A stretch of 64,000 bases of DNA from Klebsiella pneumoniae (GTDB taxonomy: Bacteria > Myxococcota_A > UBA796 > SXON01), in assembly GCA_945862325.1 (NCBI GenBank), contig CAMAXZ010000001.1, positions 62,001 through 126,000 on the forward strand. Reading direction: 5' to 3'. Position 1 is the first letter of the stretch; every line of letters begins with the position of its first letter. Positions 33,446-42,328 of the stretch are shown piece by piece. Below the pieces are notes generated by a model. That model did no database searches. It was not told where the DNA came from and saw only the letters and a list, made by a program, of their open reading frames with translations. Position numbers and translations under genes: made by a program.

Positions 33446-34368
33446 GCGGTCGCTTCGCGTTCCTTGTCCACCCGTTGACGCCGCTGGCCCGACAGGTCCA
33501 CGGGCTGCGCCGCGCCGACGCGCGGTACCTCTTCGGTCGGGTGGACGGCACGGACCCCGCGCTCGTCGCGCCCGTGGCGCGCGTGGGCCTGGGGGACGTG
33601 TCGGGGTTGATCGTCGTCGTCCCGATGCTCCCGGCGCAGCTCCTCGACGACCAGGGGCGGGCGCTCGCGGCGATGGTCCGCGCGGTCCAGCTCGCGGCGC
33701 CGGTCGAGGTCGTCGGCCTGGGCAGCGTGCTCGCCGCGGTCGCGGGGCGCGGGGTCGCGCTCGAAGCGGCCATCGGCGTGCCGGTCACCACGGGCAACGC
33801 CGCGACGGCGTGGGCGGCCACGGAGGTCACGCGTCGCGTCGCGGCGGGGCATCGACGCGTCGCGGTGCTCGGCGCGCGGGGCGCCACCGGTCGGGTCATC
33901 GCGGAGCGGCTCGCCGCCCTCGGCTTCGAGGTCGGCGCGGATCCCGAGCGGCTCGCGGCATGGCCCGTGGTGGTCGGGGCGCACACGACCGGAGGGGTCG
34001 TTTCGCCGTCGGATCTCGCGCCGGACGCCGTGCTCGTCGACGTCGCGCTGCCGCCGACCTTGTCCGGCCCGCCTCCGCCCGGCGTGCGGGTGTACGCCGG
34101 CGAGGCGCTCGCGTTGCCGGCGGGCTGGCGCCGCGACGTCTGGGGTCACGTGTTCCACATCGTCGCCGGCTACGGCTGGGACACCGTCTACGCCTGCCTC
34201 GCGGAGCCGCTCGTCGCGCTGCGCGAAGGGAGGGCGCGTCCGTACGCGCAGGGGCGTCGCGTGCGCCTCGACGACGTGGAGGCGTTCGGCGAGGCCGCGA
34301 CGCGCGCCGGGTTCTACGTGCGCGTTCGACCGCTCCCGAGGCCCCACGCCGCGCCGGGCATCGGTTAG
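33442..34368 (+). CDS. Acyl-ACP reductase-like protein (cyanobacterial AAR family resemblance)
   Basis: A 308-residue protein that follows cyanobacterial long-chain acyl-ACP reductase along its length: opening FAFLVHPLT, a GLGSVLAAV region, VPVTTGNAATAWAATEVTRR (AAR has FTTGNTHTAYVICRQ), the NAD(P)H-binding VAVLGARGATG, and YACLAEPLVALREG with Cys252 matching AAR's catalytic cysteine, then LDDVEAFGEAATRAGF. AAR turns acyl-ACP into fatty aldehyde. Here a dedicated ACP lies directly upstream with overlapping codons (TTG 33442). It is shorter than AAR (about 340), and identity seems low, so substrate and even activity are inferred. Confidence 0.75.
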   Translation: MSGRFAFLVHPLTPLARQVHGLRRADARYLFGRVDGTDPALVAPVARVGLGDVSGLIVVVPMLPAQLLDDQGRALAAMVRAVQLAAPVEVVGLGSVLAAVAGRGVALEAAIGVPVTTGNAATAWAATEVTRRVAAGHRRVAVLGARGATGRVIAERLAALGFEVGADPERLAAWPVVVGAHTTGGVVSPSDLAPDAVLVDVALPPTLSGPPPPGVRVYAGEALALPAGWRRDVWGHVFHIVAGYGWDTVYACLAEPLVALREGRARPYAQGRRVRLDDVEAFGEAATRAGFYVRVRPLPRPHAAPGIG

Positions 34369-34391
34369 TCCCGGCGACCGTGAGAGAGCTG

Positions 34392-35279
34392 ATGGACGGC
34401 ACCCCTCCTTTCGCGTGTCCGCGCACCCGCGTCGTGTTGAGGGACAACCTCTACTCGACCGAGGCGCACATGGCGTACCCGTCGGTCGACGGCGTGCCGA
34501 TCCTCGTGGCGGACCCCTTCGACCACATCGGGAAGTCGTCGATTCGCCGCGCGGCCGAAGCCGACGCGCAGCACCTCGGCGTGCCGGACCCCCTGACGCC
34601 GCACCTGCCGCCCTCGGTGTTCTCCGCGCCCACGGGCTTCGGCGCGTGGCTGGCGGCGCTCGGCGACGCGGGCCCGGAGGCCGTTTGCGCCGACATGGCC
34701 GCCGCGCACGCGCCCGAAGGGGCCGCGTGTGACGTCGGGTGTGGGGTCGGGGTCATGGCGCGCCGCATGCTCGCGGCCGGCCGGCCGACCTGCGCGTTCG
34801 ACATCAACCTCGAGGCCGTGTTCCTCGCGCGGGGCATGCTCACCGGGCAGCTCCCGCACGCCACGATCCGCAGCCACGCCGGCGGCTTGCGCCGCGTAAA
34901 GGTGCCGTTCAAGCCCACCGACGCCCGCTTGAGCTTCTGCGTGGCGGACGCGGCGCGCCCCCCGTTCGCCGCCGGCGCCTTCGCGTGGGTGCACCTCGGT
35001 GACGTGCTGGACGCCTGCGGCGACTCCCTCGCGGACGTCCTCGTCGGGTCCGTCGAGATGCTCGCCCCCGACGGGGTGTTGACCCTCTCCACGCCGTACG
35101 CGGTCCCGAGCGAGATCGCCGAAGGCGTCCCGCCGCCGGAGGACGAGCTGCTCGAGGCGCTCGCGGAGCTGGGGTTGACGGTCGTGGCGGCGCAGGAGCA
35201 CGTGCCACGGGTGGTCCGTCACTACGACCGCTCCTTCGAGGTTTGGTTCCACCATTGCGTGGCGGCGGTCCGTACGTGA
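34392..35279 (+). CDS. Class I SAM-dependent methyltransferase with Trm112-like N-terminus
   Basis: About 295 residues. The first 45 resemble the Trm112-like zinc-ribbon-type domain (PFACPRTRVVL, YPSVDGVPILVAD) with most metal ligands gone. The methyltransferase fold has the SAM loop CDVGCGVGVMARRML, the acidic FDINLEA end of strand two, and FCVADAARPPF. ATG 34392 is preferred for a GAGAG upstream; GTG 34380 would add four residues. Its stop overlaps the next gene. In this operon it could methylate the released product or a carrier-bound chain. Confidence 0.8.
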   Translation: MDGTPPFACPRTRVVLRDNLYSTEAHMAYPSVDGVPILVADPFDHIGKSSIRRAAEADAQHLGVPDPLTPHLPPSVFSAPTGFGAWLAALGDAGPEAVCADMAAAHAPEGAACDVGCGVGVMARRMLAAGRPTCAFDINLEAVFLARGMLTGQLPHATIRSHAGGLRRVKVPFKPTDARLSFCVADAARPPFAAGAFAWVHLGDVLDACGDSLADVLVGSVEMLAPDGVLTLSTPYAVPSEIAEGVPPPEDELLEALAELGLTVVAAQEHVPRVVRHYDRSFEVWFHHCVAAVRT

Positions 35280-35914
35280 GCGAGGCTGCCCGTCCGAAGG
35301 TGTGGATGGTGCTCTCGCTCGACGACGTCCTGTTGGACGTTCGCGCGGCCGAAGACACCATCATCCGGCGACTGGGCGGGGTGGACGCGGAGGAGCTGGC
35401 GCTGCTTCGCGGCTCCGGCGAGTTCGCGTCCCCGGCGCACGTGGCGCGCGCGGCGCGTGTGTGGGTCGACGCGGGTCGGCCACGCCCGGTGCCGGCCGGC
35501 GGGTGGCGTGTGGTCGTCAACCAGCTCGGCGGCGATCCGGGCGAGCTCGAAGGGGTGTTCGCGTCGATCTGGGCGCGTGACGGGTGGCAGACGTGTGTCG
35601 TTCGCGTCACCCGCGAGCGTCTGGACCGCCTCTCGGAGGTCGGGGCCTTGGCCGTGTGGTCGTCGCGCCCGCCGGAGGCGGTCGACGCCTTCGAGCGTCT
35701 GACGGGCTTCCACTTCGCGGCGCGCCTCATCGACGCGAGCCCCACGGTCGACGCGCTCACCGCGCTCGCCCCGCGTGGGCTCTTCCTCGGCGGCGGCGCG
35801 GAGGTTCGCGCCGCGGTGCAGGCCGCCCGGTGGCTGCATCACGTCGCGCCCCCGTCGGACCCCCTCGCGCCGCTCGAGGCGCTGGCCGAGAGGCTGCGGC
35901 AGCGCGCGGCTTGA
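35276..35914 (+). CDS. Degenerate HAD-like protein
   Basis: A 212-residue protein coupled to the methyltransferase (GTGA at 35276-35279). HAD phosphatases begin with DxDG; here the strand reads VLSLDDVLLDV, so the nucleophilic Asp is Ser. Motif II is AVWSSRPPEA and the last motif GLFLGGGAEVRAAVQAA, both fitting a HAD fold. Loss of the nucleophile makes phosphatase activity unlikely. It could be a small-molecule binder or a partner of the acyl enzymes before it. Alternative: a wholly different Rossmann-like fold. Confidence 0.55.
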   Translation: MSEAARPKVWMVLSLDDVLLDVRAAEDTIIRRLGGVDAEELALLRGSGEFASPAHVARAARVWVDAGRPRPVPAGGWRVVVNQLGGDPGELEGVFASIWARDGWQTCVVRVTRERLDRLSEVGALAVWSSRPPEAVDAFERLTGFHFAARLIDASPTVDALTALAPRGLFLGGGAEVRAAVQAARWLHHVAPPSDPLAPLEALAERLRQRAA

Positions 35915-35948
35915 ACGGCGGCCCGGCGCGCGGCCCGGCCGCCTCGGG

Positions 35949-36323
35949 TCACCCCCGCTCGGACGGCGCCGCGCCGGCGTCGCCGCCCGGCGCGGGCGCG
36001 GCGGGGTCCGGGTCGATCGGCACCGGCGCGTCGGTCGGCGTCGTGCGGGTCGGCCCGGCCGGCGGGATCGGCGGCAGTGGCGGCGCGTCGGTGTCGCCCG
36101 GGTTCCGCACGTTCGGATCGGTGCTGTTGATGATCCACGGGCTCCTCGTGCCGCTCGGCGGAGGGGTCGCCGGCATCGGCTCGGGCGTCTCCGGCGTCCC
36201 GGGGCCGTCGCCGTCCGGTACGGGATCGTCGCCCGGCGCTGCGGGTGGGTCGACCTCCTCGGGTGTGCCGCGTTCCATCGGACAGCCTGCGAGGAGAAGT
36301 ATCGGCAAGAACACGATCCGCAT
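35949..36323 (-). CDS. Small Pro-rich lipoprotein
   Basis: A 124-residue protein with a clear signal (RIVFLPILLLAGC, Cys14 lipidated) and a GGAGG ribosome-binding site six bases before ATG 36323. The mature part is almost entirely Pro, Thr, Asp, Gly and Ala, with no predicted domain apart from a short SPWIINSTDPNVRNPG. Probably a disordered surface or periplasmic spacer. It is convergent with the HAD-like gene and divergent from the caspase-like gene. Confidence 0.7.
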   Translation of the reverse strand: MRIVFLPILLLAGCPMERGTPEEVDPPAAPGDDPVPDGDGPGTPETPEPMPATPPPSGTRSPWIINSTDPNVRNPGDTDAPPLPPIPPAGPTRTTPTDAPVPIDPDPAAPAPGGDAGAAPSERG

Positions 36324-36447
36324 CTCGACCTCCGGGTCGAAGCTACACACCCCACGAGCCCGTGGGCCCCGCGTGAAATCGACGGACAACGCGCGATCCG
36401 GACCGAGGTTGGTCGTGCGGTACGCATCGGGGTAGGGTGGCGGTCGC

Positions 36448-38253
36448 ATGTCGCCTGTGTCCCTGTTGCTCGCCGCCTCCCTCGCTCGTGCCGACGAGGT
36501 CGCGCCCCCGCCGCTGGACGAGCTGGACACGTCCGCGCCCCGCTCGCGGCGCGACGCAGCGGTCGTGCTCTACACCGAGGACTACGCGAACCTGCCGGAC
36601 GTCCCCGACGCCGCGCGCGACGGAGAGGCGGTCATCGCCCTGCTCGTGGCTCGCGGGGTCGACCCCGCGCGCATCCGGTCGATCGAGAACCCCACGCGCG
36701 CGGGCATCCGCGCCGACGTCAGCGCCGCCGCGCGTGACGTGAAGCGGAAGGGCACGCTGTGGGTCTACTTCGCGGGGCACGGCCTGGTGGACGCCGACGT
36801 CGGGCGCGTGCTGGTAGGGGCCGAGGCGGATCCGGCCGCCCCAATGGACGCCTCGGTCCCCCTCGCGGACGTGGTGGAGTTCGCCGCGGGCTCGAAGGCC
36901 GACCGCGTGGTCATCCTCGTCGACGCTCCGTTCAACGGCCGCTCGCGCGATGGCGAGCCGTTGTTCCCCGACGCCGAGGCGGAGCCCGCACCGCCGCCCG
37001 CGTGGGTGGACGCCGACAGTCGGGTGAGCGTGTGGTTGGCCGCCAACGGCGCCGAGCGCGCGCCCCGTTGGGAGGCCGCCGGTCACGGCTTGTTCACCTA
37101 CTTCGCCGTCGGCGCGCTGGCGGGGTGGGCGGACGCGCTGCCGGCCGGGCCGGACGGCAAGCTCACCCTCGCCGAGGCCCAGGCCTTCGTGGCCAAGTCG
37201 ATGCGGGCCATCGGCGGCACGGAGCCGCGCCCGTCGAAGGACGCGCGCTCGGAGGTCGGCGCGTGGGTGTTGGGGCAAGGTGGGTTGGCGGAGGCCCCTC
37301 CGAAGGAGGCGATGGCCGCGCTCGCCCTCGCCGAGAAGACCCGGCGGGTCGAGGCAGCCCAGGCGGCGCTGCGCGCGTCCGCGGCGGAGGACTGGGCGAC
37401 GGTCGGCGCCGCGGCGACGACGGCCACCCCGGAGGCGACCGAGGCCCTCCGCGGGTTCGTCGCCCGTTGGGACACGGCGGTGGTGACCGTCGACGGCGCG
37501 GAGATCGGCGTGCCGGTCGAGCAGGTCGTGATCGCGCGTCAGCGCCTCGACGACTGGGCCCGACAGGCCAAGAAGGGCAAGAAGCGCCGCCGGGGCGCCC
37601 CTCCCAAGACCGCGCCGCCTCCGCAGACCGCCTCCGTCGCCGCCCCGAAGTTCGACATCACGCCGTGCAAGGACGCGTTGGCGCTCGAGCCGCGGGCGAT
37701 GATGGGCGAGATCGGGCCCGACCTCGAAGCGTGTGTCGAGGCGCGCATCGCGAGCGAGCCCACGCAGACGACGCGCGACAAGCTCTCGCGGCTGCTGCTC
37801 GTCGACGCCGAGGCGTCCGGCGACGCCGCCGGCTGGGCGTCGCTCGTCGAGCGCCACCTCGACGTGATCGACCGGTCGGATCCGGATCTCTGCTTCAAGT
37901 GGGCGCTTCACCTCTCGCGGGGTGACGTCGACGACGCGGAGCTCGTGTTGCGCTGGGTGGAGTACGCGCTGGACAACAAGCACGTGTGGACCGGCACCCG
38001 ACACGTCGCCCGGGTGTTCGGCCTGCTGCAGCTCCGCGCCGAGACCGCGTCCCGCCTCTGGCTCGCCGCGGAGGCGGACTTCGTGGAAGACCGCAGCGAC
38101 GAGAACAGCCAACTCGCCGATCACGCGCGCGGTCGAGCGAAGGACTATGCCCGGGAGTGGCTCGACTATGCCCGCACCTCCGGGCAGCCGGAGGAGCGCG
38201 CGCGCGACCTTTGCGACTCCGCTGCGGGCTCGCGCGAGTTCTGCGCGGGATAG
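36448..38253 (+). CDS. Caspase-fold (C14-like) protein without its catalytic cysteine
   Basis: A 601-residue exported protein: signal peptide MSPVSLLLAASLARAD, then a caspase-like domain at about 35-275. The His motif is intact (VYFAGHGLVD, His111), but the strand that should end in DACFSG reads VILVDAPFNG, with Pro161 in place of the nucleophilic Cys. The C-terminal half is helical with a Lys/Arg-rich linker near 375-390 and scattered Cys. TAGGGT lies nine bases before the ATG. Prediction: a peptidase-dead member used for binding. Confidence 0.8.
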   Translation: MSPVSLLLAASLARADEVAPPPLDELDTSAPRSRRDAAVVLYTEDYANLPDVPDAARDGEAVIALLVARGVDPARIRSIENPTRAGIRADVSAAARDVKRKGTLWVYFAGHGLVDADVGRVLVGAEADPAAPMDASVPLADVVEFAAGSKADRVVILVDAPFNGRSRDGEPLFPDAEAEPAPPPAWVDADSRVSVWLAANGAERAPRWEAAGHGLFTYFAVGALAGWADALPAGPDGKLTLAEAQAFVAKSMRAIGGTEPRPSKDARSEVGAWVLGQGGLAEAPPKEAMAALALAEKTRRVEAAQAALRASAAEDWATVGAAATTATPEATEALRGFVARWDTAVVTVDGAEIGVPVEQVVIARQRLDDWARQAKKGKKRRRGAPPKTAPPPQTASVAAPKFDITPCKDALALEPRAMMGEIGPDLEACVEARIASEPTQTTRDKLSRLLLVDAEASGDAAGWASLVERHLDVIDRSDPDLCFKWALHLSRGDVDDAELVLRWVEYALDNKHVWTGTRHVARVFGLLQLRAETASRLWLAAEADFVEDRSDENSQLADHARGRAKDYAREWLDYARTSGQPEERARDLCDSAAGSREFCAG

Positions 38254-38264
38254 TCGGCTTCCCC

Positions 38265-39596
38265 ATGCCCCGCGTCTACGTCAAGACCTTCGGCTGCCAG
38301 ATGAACGAGTACGACTCCGGCAAGATGCGGGCGCAGCTCGCTCCGGCCGGGTTCGTGCCCACGGACGACATCGACGACGCCGATCTCGTCATCGTCAACA
38401 CCTGCTCCATTCGCGAAAAACCAGAGCAGAAGCTTCATTCCTTCCTCGGTCGCGTGCTGCCCGCCAAGCGCGTGCGCCCGCTGACCGTCGCCGTGGCCGG
38501 GTGCGTCGCGCAGATGGACGGCCAGCGGATCTTCCGAAAGTACCCAGGGGTAGACCTCGTCTTCGGCCCCGACGCGGTCGCCCGCACCCGCGAGCTGGTC
38601 GAGGCGGCGCGCACGCGCCGCGTGCTCGACACCGAGTTCTTCGCCTCCGACGGGTACCCGTTTCCGTCCGACCTCGACCCCGACGCGGTGGGGCAGGTCA
38701 GCGCGTTCGTCACGATTCAGAAGGGGTGCGACAACAAGTGCACCTTCTGCATCGTGCCGAGCACGCGCGGCGGCGAGGTCAGCCGGCCGGCGGACGAGGT
38801 CGTGGCCGAAGTGGAGTCGCTGACGGCGCGCGGGGTGCGCGAGATCACCCTCATCGGTCAGAACGTCAACTCCTACGGGCTGAAGGTGCCGGGCATGCCC
38901 ACCTTCGCCGACCTGTTGCGCCGCGTGCACGACGTGCCCGGCCTCGAGCTGCTGCGGTACACGACCTCGCACCCCCGCGACATGGGCGACGACGTGGTCG
39001 CCTGCTACCGCGACCTGCCGAAGCTCGCGTCGCACCTGCACCTCCCGGTTCAGTCGGGGTCCGATCGTGTGCTTCGGCGCATGAAGCGCTTCTACGGGCG
39101 CGCGCGCTACCTCGAGGTCGTCGAGGCCCTCCGCGCGGCCCGCCCCGACCTCGCGCTCACGACGGACATCATCACCGGGTTCCCCGGCGAGTCGGACGAA
39201 GACTTCGAACACACGATGACGCTCCTCGAAGAGGTTCGGTTCGAGGCGAGCTTCTCGTTCAAGTACTCCGCGCGTCCCGGCACCCCCGCGCTGCGCCTCG
39301 TCGACGAAGCGGTGTCGGACGAGGTCGCCGGCGCGCGGCTCGAGCGTTTCCAGGCCCGGCAGCGGGAGATCCAGCTCGAAGCGCACCGCGCGCTCGAGGG
39401 CACCGTACAGCGCGTGCTGGTGGAGGGCCCGAGCGCGCACGACGACGGCGTGGTGTGCGGGCGCACGAGTACCTTCAAGACCGTGAACTTTCCTGGAGAC
39501 ACCTCGCTCGTGGGCCAGTGGGCCGACGTACGGGTGCTCCGGGGCTTCACCAACAGCCTCCGCGGCGAACGAGTGGACGCGGCGGCGCCGGCCTGA
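38265..39596 (+). CDS. miaB: tRNA-2-methylthio-N6-dimethylallyladenosine synthase MiaB
   Basis: A 443-residue radical SAM enzyme that adds the methylthio group to i6A37 of tRNAs reading UNN codons. The N-terminal iron-sulfur cluster Cys residues lie in TFGCQMNEYDS, NTCSIREK and VAGCVAQMDG; the radical SAM cluster in GCDNKCTFCIVPSTRG; the TRAM domain is C-terminal (VEGPSAHDDGVVCGRTSTFK). It starts at ATG 38265, eleven bases after the caspase-like gene, and may be cotranscribed with it. Confidence 0.95.
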   Translation: MPRVYVKTFGCQMNEYDSGKMRAQLAPAGFVPTDDIDDADLVIVNTCSIREKPEQKLHSFLGRVLPAKRVRPLTVAVAGCVAQMDGQRIFRKYPGVDLVFGPDAVARTRELVEAARTRRVLDTEFFASDGYPFPSDLDPDAVGQVSAFVTIQKGCDNKCTFCIVPSTRGGEVSRPADEVVAEVESLTARGVREITLIGQNVNSYGLKVPGMPTFADLLRRVHDVPGLELLRYTTSHPRDMGDDVVACYRDLPKLASHLHLPVQSGSDRVLRRMKRFYGRARYLEVVEALRAARPDLALTTDIITGFPGESDEDFEHTMTLLEEVRFEASFSFKYSARPGTPALRLVDEAVSDEVAGARLERFQARQREIQLEAHRALEGTVQRVLVEGPSAHDDGVVCGRTSTFKTVNFPGDTSLVGQWADVRVLRGFTNSLRGERVDAAAPA

Positions 39597-40181
39597 TCAA
39601 ATCTTGTACTGCACCGTGCGCTTGAACAGCAGCGCGGGCTTGGCGGTGCCGACGACCTTGCTCACCGCGATCTCGAGCACGCCCGACGGCGCGCCGACCG
39701 GCGCGAACAGCCGGAAGAACTGCACGCTCGGCCCCGTGGCCGCCACGGCGTCGGCGCTGACCATCGCGCGGCCCTCGGCGACCTTCTTCCCGTCGGCGAG
39801 GACCTCCGCGACCAGCCAGTAGGTGGTTCCGTCGAACTCCTTGCGGCTCTTTGCGTAGTACACCGGGATGTCCACCACGACGGCGTCGGTGGCGGTGAAC
39901 GCGACCGTCGGCGCGAAGTTGTCCGCGAGGATCTCCTTGCCGGACACGTCGACCGGGAGCTTGCCCGGGCCGGCCGGCTTCGTTTCGGCCGGCTTGGGCT
40001 TCACGGCCGCGACCGCGGTGAACGTGGGCATGTCGATGTCGTCGGTGTCCGAGAACCCCTTCACGTCGACCGAATCCGGCCCCTTCTTGGCCGGAGCGGA
40101 GAAGAGGTCGTCGTCGGACGTGTCGTCGGCGAGCGCGGGGGGTGCGAAGAGCAGAGCAGCAAGGAACAGCAGGGTACGCAC
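39597..40181 (-). CDS. Exported protein of unknown function
   Basis: A 194-residue protein with a classical signal peptide (RTLLFLAALLFAPPALADD; cleavage after ALA). The mature part starts with an acidic linker, then a beta-rich domain ending in FRLFAPVGAPSGVLEIAVSK. No catalytic or binding motif is recognised. GTG 40181 lies at the signal start with GGAG upstream. It has the clearest promoter in the window (40217-40244) and ends one base after miaB. Confidence 0.75.
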   Translation of the reverse strand: MRTLLFLAALLFAPPALADDTSDDDLFSAPAKKGPDSVDVKGFSDTDDIDMPTFTAVAAVKPKPAETKPAGPGKLPVDVSGKEILADNFAPTVAFTATDAVVVDIPVYYAKSRKEFDGTTYWLVAEVLADGKKVAEGRAMVSADAVAATGPSVQFFRLFAPVGAPSGVLEIAVSKVVGTAKPALLFKRTVQYKI

Positions 40182-40216
40182 TGGAACTCCGTCGAGGGGC
40201 GGTCGGGCCCGCCGCC

Positions 40217-40244
40217 ATCGTAGACCGAACCCGCCGGTTGTCAA
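40217..40244 (-). promoter_or_regulatory. Strong sigma-70-type promoter
   Basis: On the minus strand: TTGACA (40244-40239), 16 bases, TACGAT (40222-40217). The -35 is a full consensus match, rare in this GC-rich sequence. It would start a leader of about 30 bases for the exported protein at 40181. Confidence 0.6.
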
Positions 40245-40307
40245 ACACTTCCTCGGCTGCGTGCGCCGTGTGTGCCCGCGCGGTCGAGCGGCCCGATAGA
40301 CGGTCGG

Positions 40308-41630
40308 ATGCCCGCGAACCCCTACGCACGCGCCGATCGTCGGGTTCGCCGCGCGCGCCTCCGTACGGAGGGGGCCACGGTCGCGGCCGCGCGCCTGCTT
40401 CCGGCCTTGGCCGGCGTCGGGGTCGTGCTCCTGTTGGACGATGCGTTCTACCCTTTCCTCGGGGCGATGCCCGACGTGTGGCGAGTCGGTGCTTGGGGGC
40501 TCGTGCTGCGTGTGTCTCTGTTGGTCACGGCGGTGCTGTGTCTGGCAACCTACGGGGACACCATCCGCGGTCCGGATCGTGGCATCGCGGACCTCCATCC
40601 GCTTCGGGCGGACGAGTGGCTCCGCGCGCGGCTCGTCGCCATCGCGCTCGCCCGCCTCGACGTGCTCGCCCTCGGCGCGGCGCTGATCGCCCCGCTCGTC
40701 GCGGACCCGCCCGTGTTCGCGCTCGCCGCGGTCTGTGTGCTCGGCGCGTGGTTCGCCGGGATCGGCGCGGGGGTAGGTGTGAACCTCGCGGCGCCGGCGG
40801 TGGCGGTGGCCCCGTCGGCCGCCCCCCTGCTCGACGCGGTGCGTGGCGCGAACCCCCGGTTGCAGGCGGCGCTGCTGTGGGCGCCGGGCGTCGCGCTGGC
40901 GCTCGCGGGGGTCGCGGTGATGGGCGGGGTGTGGGGAGCGGATCGACTGGTCGATGGCGACGGGCTCGGGGGCCTCGCGCTCGTCGCGCCGTGGGCCGCG
41001 GGGGCCGCCGGGCTCTTCGCCGCCGCCCGAAACGCGAGCGCGGTCGCCCGCCTTCCGGCGTTGCTCGGCGAGATCGACGCCGCCTGGGCGGCAGCGGAGC
41101 CACCGGAGGACGCGCGCGCCGTGTACATGGAGTGGGCGGCGCGGTGGGCGCCCGCCGCGCTGCGGGCCGACGTGCTCCGGGCGCTTCGTCACCTCTGGCG
41201 GGCCGAGCGTGTGTGGGTGAGCGCGAGCTGGGGGGTGGCGGTCGTCGGGGTCGTGTCGGCCTTCGGCGACGCGCCCGGGCAGGCGCTCGGGGTCGCGCTC
41301 GTCGGCGTTGGCGCGCTCGGCGCCGTGTCGACCCGCCTCGCGGCGACGGACCCCGCGTGGCTCGACGCGATGTTGCCGTCACGAGGGCGCGCCGCCGGCC
41401 GCGCCTTCGCCGTGTTCGCCGTGGTGCAGGGCGTCGTGATGCCCGTGGCCCTGGCCGCCGCCGCCGCGCACGGCGTGGGGGTCGCGTTGGCCGCCTTCGG
41501 CCGCCTCGAGCTGACCGCCGCCGCGCTCGCCGCCCTCGGCGCGGCCGTCGCCGAGCGGTGGCGTGGCCGGGGTGCCCTCGTCTACGTGCCGGTCGCCACG
41601 CTGGTCGCGGCCCTCGGAGGCGCCGGATGA
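40308..41630 (+). CDS. ABC-2-like membrane subunit
   Basis: A 440-residue polytopic membrane protein with about ten to twelve hydrophobic segments rich in Ala, Val and Leu, and soluble stretches near 90-105 and 270-300. The start codon of an ABC ATPase overlaps its stop (ATGA at 41627-41630), which makes it the membrane partner of that ATPase. No family signature is seen beyond this layout. GATAGA lies eight bases before ATG 40308. The exported substrate is unknown. Confidence 0.75.
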   Translation: MPANPYARADRRVRRARLRTEGATVAAARLLPALAGVGVVLLLDDAFYPFLGAMPDVWRVGAWGLVLRVSLLVTAVLCLATYGDTIRGPDRGIADLHPLRADEWLRARLVAIALARLDVLALGAALIAPLVADPPVFALAAVCVLGAWFAGIGAGVGVNLAAPAVAVAPSAAPLLDAVRGANPRLQAALLWAPGVALALAGVAVMGGVWGADRLVDGDGLGGLALVAPWAAGAAGLFAAARNASAVARLPALLGEIDAAWAAAEPPEDARAVYMEWAARWAPAALRADVLRALRHLWRAERVWVSASWGVAVVGVVSAFGDAPGQALGVALVGVGALGAVSTRLAATDPAWLDAMLPSRGRAAGRAFAVFAVVQGVVMPVALAAAAAHGVGVALAAFGRLELTAAALAALGAAVAERWRGRGALVYVPVATLVAALGGAG

Positions 41631-42328
41631 TCCGCTTCGACGAGCTCTCCAAGCGGTTCGGGCGTGTACGCGCCCTCACCGAAGTGACGTTCGAGGTCGG
41701 GCCCGGCGACATCGTCGGGCTCCTCGGGCACAACGGGGCCGGCAAGAGCACGCTCCTCCAGATCGTCGCGGGGCAGCTCCTCCCGACGGAGGGCCGCGCA
41801 CGGGTCGGCGGGGTCGACGTCGCGAGGGACCCGGCGGGCGCCCGCGAGCACCTCGGCATCGTGCCGGAGAACGTCCAGCTCTACGAGTACCTCACCGCGC
41901 GCGAGTTCTTCGAGTTCGTGGTCGGCGTCCGCCGCCGCGGCACGGTCGAGGACGCGCTGGAGGTGGCGGACCTCGGGGCCGACGCCGAGCGCCTGATCCG
42001 CGAATACAGCCAGGGCATGCGGCGACGGACGGCGCTCGCGGCGGCGCTCGTCGCGCGCCCGCCCGCGATCGTCCTCGACGAGGCGCTCAACGGGCTCGAC
42101 CCGCCTTCCGCCGCGCGCATCGTGGGGGTTCTGCGCGCGCGCGCCGCGGAGGGGGCGGCGATCCTGCTGAGCACGCACGTCGTGGAGATCGTGGAGCGCG
42201 TCGCCACGCGTGTGGTCGTGCTCGAGCGCGGGCGCGTCGTGCGCGACGCGCCGATCGACGGCTTCGCGCCCGGAGAGCTCGCCGCGATGGCCGCGCGCCT
42301 CGGCGCGCCCGCCCCGGACCCCGCCTAA
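41627..42328 (+). CDS. ABC transporter ATP-binding protein
   Basis: A 233-residue ATPase: Walker [11 protein letters not shown]-loop near [14 protein letters not shown], signature [15 protein letters not shown] (the QGM form usual in ABC-2 exporters), Walker [13 protein letters not shown] and switch STHVVEIVE. With the upstream membrane protein it would form a simple exporter. Its 3' end overlaps the convergent sigma factor gene by four bases. Confidence 0.92.
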   Translation: MIRFDELSKRFGRVRALTEVTFEVGPGDIVGLLGHNGAGKSTLLQIVAGQLLPTEGRARVGGVDVARDPAGAREHLGIVPENVQLYEYLTAREFFEFVVGVRRRGTVEDALEVADLGADAERLIREYSQGMRRRTALAAALVARPPAIVLDEALNGLDPPSAARIVGVLRARAAEGAAILLSTHVVEIVERVATRVVVLERGRVVRDAPIDGFAPGELAAMAARLGAPAPDPA

